In this document: positions 54,017 to 60,785 of the stretch, piece by piece
Layout of the letters: every line of letters starts with the position of its first letter
Numbering within the stretch: position 1 is the first letter of the stretch
Assembly: GCA_016780765.1 (NCBI GenBank)
Contig: JADHLH010000006.1
Coordinates: forward strand, 1 to 60,785
Direction of reading: 5' to 3'
DNA length: 60,785 nt
From: Alphaproteobacteria bacterium
Lineage (GTDB): Bacteria; Pseudomonadota; Alphaproteobacteria; Puniceispirillales; Puniceispirillaceae
Translations under genes and position numbers: made by a program
Notes under the pieces: generated by a model
Databases searched by the model: none
Told to the model about the DNA's origin: nothing
The model's input: the letters and a program-made list of their open reading frames with translations, nothing else

Positions 54017-56347
54017 ATGTCCAACACAGTATTCCAGAAAATCGCCGTCATCGGTGCCGGCACCATGGGTAGCGGCATCGCTGCACAAATTGCAAATGCC
54101 GGGCATGATGTGATGCTGTTTGATCTGCCGGCGCGTGACGGTGATGACAAGTCACCAGCGGAACTGGCCATCGACCGCCTGATGGTGTCAGACCCGCCAC
54201 AATTGATGCACAAGCGCAATGCCGAGCGCATCACGACCGGCACAATCAACGATGACTTTGACGCGCTGGCCGATTGCGACTGGATTATCGAGGCGGTTGT
54301 CGAGCGCCTTGATATCAAGAAGGACCTGTATCGCCGGCTTGATGCAACCATTGGCCCTGACTGTATTGTCAGCTCCAACACATCCACCATTCCGATCAGC
54401 CTGCTGGTGGAAGATATGCCGCCGGCCTTTCGCCAGCGTTTTGCGATCACGCATTACTTCAATCCGGTGCGTTATATGCGTTTGCTGGAACTGGTCCGTG
54501 GCACCGAAACACGCAGCGATGTGATTGACCGTCTTGCCGACTTCAATGACCGGGTGCTGGGCAAGGGTGTTGTCCGCTGCGCCGATACTCCCGGCTTCCT
54601 TGGCAACCGGGTTGGCGTGTTTGCCTTGCAGGTTGGCATTGATGAAGCGATGCGGTGCGGGCTGACCATTGAACAGGCAGATGCGCTGATGGGGCGCCCG
54701 ATGGGCATTCCGAAAACCGGTGTTTTTGGTCTCTATGATCTGATTGGTATCGATCTGATGGTCGATGTTGTGGCCTCGCTGCGCTCTATCCTGCCCGAAG
54801 GCGATGCCTTTCACGCAGTGGGTGGTGAGAACGCCATGATCACCGCAATGATCGCTGACGGCTTTACCGGCAACAAGGGTAGCGGCGGTTTCTACATGAC
54901 CGGAGATGACGGTATACCGCTTGCCCGTCCGTTGAGTGGCGACGGTGAGCCGCTTGCCGACTGGCGACCGGCCAGCAATGCGCTTCCTGATTCGGCCATT
55001 CGGGCTGCCGATGCTGCCGCGACACGGCGCGAACCATTGCTGGAAATTATCGATGGCAATGATGACTGCGCCCGTTTTTCACGGCGGGTTCTGGGCCGCG
55101 TACTGGCCTATGCCGCCAGTCTTGTGCCTGATGTCACCACCTCGCCGCAGGATATCGATGACGCGATGAAGCTGGGTTTCAACTGGCAGCGCGGTCCGTT
55201 TGAAATGATTGATGCCATTGGCACCTCACGCATGGCTGCATTGCTGGACGAGGCCGGGCTTGAAACGCCAGCCGTTCTGGGTAGCAGCGACGCCTTCTAT
55301 CGTGCCGACGGTGATGTGCTGACCGTGCGCCAGTCAGATGGCAAATTTGCTGCCGTCAGCCTGCCCGAAGGGGTCATGCGCTTTCACATGACGCGCCAGA
55401 CGCTGACCCCGATCACCAGCAATAATGCTGCCAGCCTGTTTGCGCTGGAAGGTGACTTGCGCCTGGTGGAGTTCCATTCCAAGGCCAACGCGCTGACGGA
55501 TGAATCGATGGAGATTGTTGGCGCCGCAGCTGAAGATCACGGCAAGGGCATCATCATCCATAATGACGCCCAGCATTTTTCGGCTGGCGTTGATCTGAAC
55601 GCCTTCCGTACCTTGATCGAGGCACAGGACTGGACCGGGATCGATGACTTTCTGAAACGCTTTCAGGATGCGGTTTTCAAGCTGAAATACACACCTGTGC
55701 CGGTCGTGGGCGCGCCCTCTGGCCTTGCTGCTGGCGGCGGATATGAAGTGCTGACGCATTGTGACAAGCTGGTGGTACACACCAACTCAGTGATGGGCCT
55801 TGTCGAGGCAGCGGTCGGCGTTGTGCCGGGCGGCGGCGGGGTAAAAGACACCTATTTCCGCTGGCATGCGGCAAAGGGGAACTGGGATGATGCGGCGTGG
55901 CAGACATGGATGAATCTTGGCTATGCGGCCACCGGATCATCGCCACAGCTGTCGGCACGTATGCAGTATTTCCGCGACGGTCATGATGAAACGGTGATGA
56001 ACCGCGACCGCCTGCTGCCGCGCGCTATCGCCCTTGTTGGTGAACTTCAGGACGGCTATGCGGCACCAGCGGAGCCCGTGGCAACGCTGGCCAGTCCCGA
56101 CCTGCACGCAAAGATGGACAGCTTTATGCAGGACGGTGTCAGCCGCGGTGACTTCATGCCGCATGACCGGACGGTTGCAATGGAAATTGCCGGCATCGTT
56201 CTGCGCGGAGATGGTGATGGTGAGACCGCCAGCGAGCATGATCTGTATGCGCGTGAACGGCGGGCTTTTATCAATCTGTGCCAGACCCCTGAAACGCATG
56301 CGCGTATGGCCAGCATGCTGGATGATGGTGCGGCGATCCGGAACTAG
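54017..56347 (+). CDS. 3-hydroxyacyl-CoA dehydrogenase / enoyl-CoA hydratase fusion
   Basis: This 776-residue beta-oxidation enzyme has the NAD-binding dehydrogenase at the N-terminus (VIGAGTMGSGIA, 11-22), its C-terminal domain, and an enoyl-CoA hydratase domain at the C-terminal side (about 480-700). This order is the reverse of E. coli FadB and usual in alphaproteobacteria. The hydratase keeps GLAAGGGYEVLTHC and VEAAVGVVPGGGG, which contain both catalytic Glu. No thiolase partner is next to it. It is convergent with the acyl-CoA dehydrogenase gene. Confidence 0.93.
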   Translation: MSNTVFQKIAVIGAGTMGSGIAAQIANAGHDVMLFDLPARDGDDKSPAELAIDRLMVSDPPQLMHKRNAERITTGTINDDFDALADCDWIIEAVVERLDIKKDLYRRLDATIGPDCIVSSNTSTIPISLLVEDMPPAFRQRFAITHYFNPVRYMRLLELVRGTETRSDVIDRLADFNDRVLGKGVVRCADTPGFLGNRVGVFALQVGIDEAMRCGLTIEQADALMGRPMGIPKTGVFGLYDLIGIDLMVDVVASLRSILPEGDAFHAVGGENAMITAMIADGFTGNKGSGGFYMTGDDGIPLARPLSGDGEPLADWRPASNALPDSAIRAADAAATRREPLLEIIDGNDDCARFSRRVLGRVLAYAASLVPDVTTSPQDIDDAMKLGFNWQRGPFEMIDAIGTSRMAALLDEAGLETPAVLGSSDAFYRADGDVLTVRQSDGKFAAVSLPEGVMRFHMTRQTLTPITSNNAASLFALEGDLRLVEFHSKANALTDESMEIVGAAAEDHGKGIIIHNDAQHFSAGVDLNAFRTLIEAQDWTGIDDFLKRFQDAVFKLKYTPVPVVGAPSGLAAGGGYEVLTHCDKLVVHTNSVMGLVEAAVGVVPGGGGVKDTYFRWHAAKGNWDDAAWQTWMNLGYAATGSSPQLSARMQYFRDGHDETVMNRDRLLPRAIALVGELQDGYAAPAEPVATLASPDLHAKMDSFMQDGVSRGDFMPHDRTVAMEIAGIVLRGDGDGETASEHDLYARERRAFINLCQTPETHARMASMLDDGAAIRN

Positions 56348-56424
56348 CTCGCAAATCGCCCCCGCACCCTGCTTTGTGCGTTTGACACTGCCTGGCCGAA
56401 AGTCCGCCTGGCGTTTTGATCGCG

Positions 56425-58200
56425 CTACAGCCAGTCAGGGTCCATTTCGAACAGGGCGTCAGGCCCTTCTGAAATCTTCGCCGCCAGCTTGTCAACCTCG
56501 GGCAGTGCATAGGCCATATAGGCCCCGGCGGTGGCTTTCTTTGCCTTCATGAAGGCAGGGTCGCCCTCGCCGGCTGCCTCGGCACGCGCCGCAGCGGATG
56601 CCGCACGCGCCAGCTGCCACCCACCGCTCAGGAAGCCCAGCATCATCAGGAAATCGGCCCCCGATGCAGCGGCATCACGCGGTGAATTGGCCCGCGCCAG
56701 CAAGGTATCAAGCGCGCCTTCAGCCGTATCGCAGGCCGCCGCAACATGCGTGCCAAGTGTGCCAACGCCATTACCGCCTGCCTTGATTCCGTCCATGTCG
56801 CTGCGAATTTCAGACATCAATGCGCGCACCGCTGCCCCGCCATCGCGCAGGGTCTTGCGGAACACCAGATCATTTGCCTGAATGGCGGTTGTGCCTTCAT
56901 AGATCGGCAGGATACGGGCATCGCGATAATGTTGCGCCGCGCCGGTTTCCTCAATGAAGCCCATGCCGCCATGTACCTGCACCGCATCAGATGTCAATTG
57001 CAGCGAACGTTCGGTCATCCAGCCCTTGATAACAGGAATCAGAAGATTTGCCCGCTCCTGCCAGAAATCACCTTCATCGCCTGACAGGTGATGCGCCCTG
57101 TCGAGGCTGACCCCGCCAACCAGCAGCACCGCACGCATCGCCTCAATTTCGGCCCGCATTGCAGTCAACAGGCGCAGCACATCAGGGTGATGGACAATCG
57201 ACTGACCCTTTTCGCCTTCCAGCGGGGTGCCCTGCACCCGATCGCGCGCATAGCCGACAGCCTGCTGATAGGCCCGCTCGGAAATCGACAGACCCTGCAA
57301 TCCAACATCAAAGCGGGCGCTGTTCATCATCAGGAACATGCAATCCAGACCGCGGTTTTCCTCACCGATCAGATAGCCGATCGCCCCTTCATCCTGGCCA
57401 TATTGGAGCACCGCGGTGGGCGACGACTTGATCCCCAGCTTTTTCTCGATTGAAAGGCAATGCACCTCGTTACGGTCACCAAGGCTGCCATCTTCATTGA
57501 CCAGATATTTCGGCACGATGAACAGCGAGATACCCTTCACACCTGCTGGCGCATCAGGCAGACGCGCCAGAACGAGATGAATGATATTCTCGCTCATGTC
57601 ATGTTCACCGTAGGTGATGTAAATCTTCTGCCCGCGAATGCGATAGTGATCGCCTTCAGGTGTGGCGGTGGTGCGCAGGGCAGCAAGATCGGTGCCCGCC
57701 TGCGGTTCTGTCAGGTTCATCGTCCCCGACCATTCGCCGCTGTTCAGCTTTGGCAGAAATGTGGCTTTCTGTTCAGCGTCACCAACAACCTCCAGCGCAT
57801 GGATCGCGCCCTGCGTCAAAAGCTGACATAGCGCAAAACCCAGATTGGCGCTGTTCCACATTTCGTTGACGGCTGCGCTGACACATTGCGGCAGGCCCTG
57901 CCCGCCATGCTCCGGATCAGCGTTCAGCCCGATCCAGCCCCCGTCGGACATTGCCTTCCACGCATCGGCAAACCCTGCCGGGGTCGTCACGGTACCGTCT
58001 TCATGGCGCACGGATCCGGCCATGTCGCCGGCATGATTCAGCGGTGCGATGATATCACCGGCAAGTTTCGATGCCTCTTCAAGAACGGCTTCAACCAGAT
58101 CATCGGACACCATGTCCATACCGTTCAACGCCGCCACTTCGTCCAGCCCCACAAGGTTGCGGAGCACGAATTTCATGTCTTCGACAGGTGCCTGATACAT
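56425..58200 (-). CDS. Acyl-CoA dehydrogenase, large FadE5/DmdC-type
   Basis: This 591-residue flavoprotein has the central domain MNLTEPQAGTDLAAL, IYITYGEHDMSENIIH, and the C-terminal HGGMGFIEETGAAQHYRDARILPIYEGTTAIQ, shown here as GGMGFIEETGAAQHYRD and RILPIYEGTTAIQ, with the likely catalytic Glu in YEGTT. The extra C-terminal domain marks the large ACAD class that includes FadE5 and the methylmercaptopropionyl-CoA dehydrogenase DmdC. Which substrate it uses cannot be settled by sequence; a fadJ-like neighbour favours beta-oxidation. Confidence 0.9.
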   Translation of the reverse strand: MYQAPVEDMKFVLRNLVGLDEVAALNGMDMVSDDLVEAVLEEASKLAGDIIAPLNHAGDMAGSVRHEDGTVTTPAGFADAWKAMSDGGWIGLNADPEHGGQGLPQCVSAAVNEMWNSANLGFALCQLLTQGAIHALEVVGDAEQKATFLPKLNSGEWSGTMNLTEPQAGTDLAALRTTATPEGDHYRIRGQKIYITYGEHDMSENIIHLVLARLPDAPAGVKGISLFIVPKYLVNEDGSLGDRNEVHCLSIEKKLGIKSSPTAVLQYGQDEGAIGYLIGEENRGLDCMFLMMNSARFDVGLQGLSISERAYQQAVGYARDRVQGTPLEGEKGQSIVHHPDVLRLLTAMRAEIEAMRAVLLVGGVSLDRAHHLSGDEGDFWQERANLLIPVIKGWMTERSLQLTSDAVQVHGGMGFIEETGAAQHYRDARILPIYEGTTAIQANDLVFRKTLRDGGAAVRALMSEIRSDMDGIKAGGNGVGTLGTHVAAACDTAEGALDTLLARANSPRDAAASGADFLMMLGFLSGGWQLARAASAAARAEAAGEGDPAFMKAKKATAGAYMAYALPEVDKLAAKISEGPDALFEMDPDWL

Positions 58201-58322
58201 ATCTCTATCCTAAGCTGCAGCTACCATAATCCCAGTGGCGCAGTGTCGCCGAATCCGGCAAAGCCCACACCGTCGCCTTTTGTCACACGTCATCAGCATA
58301 TCGCGGCAATCGCGCCCGCTAA

Positions 58323-58409
58323 AGCCCTAATCACAGCCCTAATCACAGCCCTAATCACAGCCCTCATCACCAGCCCGCCATCACCAGCCAGCCATCACCA
58401 GCCAGCCGG
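58323..58409. repeat. 12-bp and 14-bp tandem repeats
   Basis: Four copies of AGCCCTAATCAC (last one AGCCCTCATCAC) are followed by three copies of a related 14-bp unit CAGCCAGCCATCAC, filling much of the 238-base gap between mttB and the acyl-CoA dehydrogenase start. Confidence 0.9.
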
Positions 58410-58438
58410 AAGCTTGGCGACCAAACAGATGATCCGGA

Positions 58439-59995
58439 TTAATCGAGACGGATATCGTAGTTGGCACGCAGTGCAGTATCCAGTTCAGGCGATATATGCG
58501 ACGGGTGGAAGTTCTGCAGGATATCCTGCTTTGCCTTCACCGCAGCCGCGACAAGGTTCGGTTTGCCGAGTTCCGCCCATTCCTTGGGGCTGGAGCGATC
58601 GCCAATTGCCGGATAGACATATTCTGTCTGCATCAGGCCTATTGTCTGGCTATGCCCCAGATAATGCCCCGGCCCGTCAATACAGACATCGCGCATGACA
58701 TCGATGCCGATCGACTCCTCGCTTACCTCGATGCCGCGCACACAACGCAGACACTGGCCAAGCATGTCATTGTCGATGATCAGGCTTTCAAGACAGAAGC
58801 CCAGAAGCGAGGCATGCATGCCCGCCGCCTCGTAGACCATGTTCAGGCCGGACAGCCCCGCCATCACAAGGGTGCTGCCCTTTTCATAACCAGACTGTGC
58901 ATCCGGCATCTTGGAATCAGACATGCCGGCAGCGGCTCCGCCCGGAAGCCCGTAATGCTGCAACATCTGGGCACAACAGGCCGTCAGCAACCCCTGTTCG
59001 CCTGACCCGCCAGACATGGCCCCGGTCCGCAAATCCGATACAAATGGCCAGGTGCCAGCGATGCAAGGATGCCCCGGCACCATCGCGTTCACATAAATCA
59101 GCCCGGCGATGACTTCGGACAATGCCTGCGCCACAGCCCCGGCGATAGCGGCTGGCGCTGTGGCACCGGCCTGCCCGGCGGATAGCAGCAACACCGGCAT
59201 GCCGGCATGCACGGCCGCTTCCATTACCTGACAGCTTTCGGTGGCAAATCGCAGCGGCGGCACGACAAAGCAATTGCTGTTCGAAACAAACGGACGGGCG
59301 CGCCATTGATCTTCACCACCAGCAATCTCATGCAGCATCGAGATTGTCGGTGCCAAAAACGGTGCCTCGGTAAAGCTGGCGCCCACATGTTTGGTTGTGC
59401 CTTTGACAGCCGCATAGACCGTATTCAGATCAAGCGCTGCCGGATCAACTATGTCCCGCGCCACCATCGGACGCTGAAAGAAGTGGATATTGTCCATCTT
59501 CTCGACAATGCGCGCGGCATCATAAATATCGGACAGCCACGACTCGCGATAATCGTTCGCCTCGACATCAACGACGTGAACAGCCGCTCCGGCAGTGCCG
59601 TAATGTACCCGGCTGCCGGACAGCAGCAAATCATGCTTCGGGTCCTGACCATGCAACGTGATGTTCCGCGCCGCCTTGGCCAACATGTCATCGACCAGCG
59701 CCCGCGGAAAGCGGATCCGGCCATCATCACCGGCGATGGCACCAGCCGCTGTCATATAACCAATACCGGTTTCAGGCGCCTGGCTGAGACCGATTTCCTC
59801 AAGGATCTGGTAGACCGCCGAATCAATGGCCTGAACTGCCGCCGCATCCAGAGGCCTGTACTGGCCGCCGATAAGGCCAGCGCGTACCGGCCGCAATTCT
59901 TCAGCAAGCGGAGCAGCCCGTTCCATACGCCGCGCTGCGCGCCCGCCAGCCCGCCGGGCTGATTGTGGCAGAGGACGAAGAAGCTGTCTGATCAT
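58439..59995 (-). CDS. MttB-family (trimethylamine methyltransferase-like) methyltransferase, non-pyrrolysine
   Basis: This 518-residue protein belongs to the MttB superfamily of corrinoid-dependent methyltransferases. The frame contains no internal TAG, so it is the non-pyrrolysine branch, whose known members demethylate glycine betaine and other quaternary amines. EYVYPAIGDRSSPKEW near the end is typical. A dimethylglycine-dehydrogenase-like gene ends 18 bases upstream on the same strand, so the pair likely takes methyl groups from betaine-type compounds to tetrahydrofolate. No corrinoid protein gene is in view. Confidence 0.87.
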   Translation of the reverse strand: MIRQLLRPLPQSARRAGGRAARRMERAAPLAEELRPVRAGLIGGQYRPLDAAAVQAIDSAVYQILEEIGLSQAPETGIGYMTAAGAIAGDDGRIRFPRALVDDMLAKAARNITLHGQDPKHDLLLSGSRVHYGTAGAAVHVVDVEANDYRESWLSDIYDAARIVEKMDNIHFFQRPMVARDIVDPAALDLNTVYAAVKGTTKHVGASFTEAPFLAPTISMLHEIAGGEDQWRARPFVSNSNCFVVPPLRFATESCQVMEAAVHAGMPVLLLSAGQAGATAPAAIAGAVAQALSEVIAGLIYVNAMVPGHPCIAGTWPFVSDLRTGAMSGGSGEQGLLTACCAQMLQHYGLPGGAAAGMSDSKMPDAQSGYEKGSTLVMAGLSGLNMVYEAAGMHASLLGFCLESLIIDNDMLGQCLRCVRGIEVSEESIGIDVMRDVCIDGPGHYLGHSQTIGLMQTEYVYPAIGDRSSPKEWAELGKPNLVAAAVKAKQDILQNFHPSHISPELDTALRANYDIRLD

Positions 59996-60013
59996 CTGAT
60001 TGTTCCTCTATTG

Positions 60014-60785
60014 TCAGAGCCGGACCTGAGCGGCCTTCGGATCATACATGGGTTTAAGACTAACCTCGGCTGGGATGATGCTGCCGGCGACATCAATGCT
60101 GTAGGTTGATCGCAACTGCTCATCGGCACTTTCACCATCATTGCGGCACGCCACATAGCCAAGACCGATAGCACCGCCCAGATGATGGCCGTAATTTCCA
60201 CTTGTCAGATAGCCGACAATCTCGCCATCACGCAGGATCGCCTCATTGTGATAGAGAAGCGGCTGCGGGTCGGCGAGCCGGAACTGCATCAGACGCTGAG
60301 ACAGGCCATCATTGCGTTTCGCCTTTACCGCATCCGCCCCGATCATGCCTCCAAAGCGCGTGTCAGGCTTGTTTTCCTTCACCGCAAAGCCGAGGCCCGC
60401 CTCGATCACGTGATCTTCATTCGAGATGTCATGGCCAAAATGGCGGAAGGCTTTTTCGATCCGGCAGCTGTCCAGCGCATGAAGACCACACAGATGCAGC
60501 GGATGATCCTCAGCCCGCGTCATCAGCGTATCAAAGACATGGTTCGCCATATCGCAGGATACATACAACTCCCACCCCAGCTCACCAACATAGGTGACCC
60601 GATGCGCGCGGGCGATGCCATGGCCAATCTCGATGGTCTTCGCCGTGCCGAAGGCAAAGTCATCATTCGCCAGACTTTGCGGTATCAGAGGCTGCAGAAA
60701 GTCGCGTGTTTCTGGCCCCATCACTGCCATGACCGCCTCGGACACGGTGGCATCCATGGCAAAGCAATGGGCGCCATCCGGCATA
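60014..60785 (-). CDS. GcvT-domain C-terminus of a dimethylglycine/sarcosine dehydrogenase-like protein (5' end beyond window)
   Basis: The 256 visible residues are an aminomethyltransferase (GcvT) domain with HRVTYVGELGWELYVSCD, GLHALDSCRIEKAFRHFGHDIS, shown as GLHALDSCRIEKAFRHFG, and GLGFAVKENKPDTRFGG, which match the folate-binding C-terminal half of DMGDH/SARDH proteins. It ends SLKPMYDPKAAQVRL. The N-terminal FAD oxidase domain must be to the right of the window if present. A stand-alone GcvT-like protein such as DmdA is less likely because of its position beside mttB, but cannot be excluded. Confidence 0.85.
   Translation of the reverse strand, partial: MPDGAHCFAMDATVSEAVMAVMGPETRDFLQPLIPQSLANDDFAFGTAKTIEIGHGIARAHRVTYVGELGWELYVSCDMANHVFDTLMTRAEDHPLHLCGLHALDSCRIEKAFRHFGHDISNEDHVIEAGLGFAVKENKPDTRFGGMIGADAVKAKRNDGLSQRLMQFRLADPQPLLYHNEAILRDGEIVGYLTSGNYGHHLGGAIGLGYVACRNDGESADEQLRSTYSIDVAGSIIPAEVSLKPMYDPKAAQVRL

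Noticed and set aside
60014..60785. DMSP demethylase DmdA
   Set aside because: DmdA is also a GcvT-fold protein, but the C-terminal blocks and the adjacency to an MttB-like gene fit the DMGDH/SARDH C-terminus better. The missing N-terminal part would decide.

Overview
The window looks like chromosome from a free-living, probably marine, alphaproteobacterium. Supporting signs are a Fur/Mur-type regulator lacking the CxxC motif, the ribF-ileS-lspA order followed by a DUF3035 lipoprotein, small type-II phosphatidylserine decarboxylase paired with pssA, a large acyl-CoA dehydrogenase of the FadE5/DmdC size class, a 3-hydroxyacyl-CoA dehydrogenase/enoyl-CoA hydratase fusion in the alphaproteobacterial domain order, and an MttB-family methyltransferase beside a dimethylglycine-dehydrogenase-like protein. 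A SAR116/Puniceispirillum-like or related marine lineage is my best guess, but this is inference. Genes are packed densely with many ATGA/TGATG overlaps. There is no prophage, integron, transposase or CRISPR array.

Layout. 1-6.4 kb is an envelope block: an MsbA-like exporter cut by the left edge, an FkbM methyltransferase, then DUF374 acyltransferase, waaA, lpxK and an LpxL-like acyltransferase for lipid A. 6.4-19.9 kb is housekeeping: xseA, purD, tadA, rluB, rsmD, mutL, then the ribF, ileS, lspA, DUF3035 lipoprotein run, an MscS channel and a ChaC-like cyclotransferase. 20-25.8 kb holds tRNA-Leu(CAA), a YqaA-like membrane protein, dsbB, coq7, an HNH endonuclease, an esterase, gluQRS, a possible structured RNA with a terminator, and moaA. 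25.8-30.2 kb has an MFS transporter, fur, an EamA transporter and psd-pssA.

30.4-43 kb is more accessory. It has a predicted gluzincin-like protein with an Asn-Gly-His-rich tail, a carboxymuconolactone-decarboxylase-like protein behind a possible Fur box, a secreted protein with three Ig/cadherin-like repeats, small proteins, AEC and BioY transporters, thiamine pyrophosphokinase and a putative metal exporter. It ends with a type I secretion set (outer membrane factor, ATPase, adaptor) whose HlyD-like adaptor is broken by one in-frame TAG.

43.3-50.1 kb is a homogentisate (tyrosine/phenylacetate) catabolic cluster: a MarR regulator divergent from hmgA across a near-perfect 36-bp palindrome, then fahA, a metallo-beta-lactamase-fold protein with a changed metal motif, an MhpA-like FAD monooxygenase, a DUF2783 protein and maiA. 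50.1-60.8 kb has trmL, another MBL protein, metY, an alpha/beta hydrolase, beta-oxidation genes, and finally MttB with a DMGDH-like protein cut by the right edge.

The most unusual feature is how many short tandem-repeat arrays there are: about ten, with units of 12 to 21 bp and unrelated sequences. They sit at gene ends, between genes, or in the N-terminal codons of bioY and marR. They look like slippage-generated, potentially variable loci rather than one dispersed repeat family. Coordinates of short sites were counted by hand and may be off by a base.
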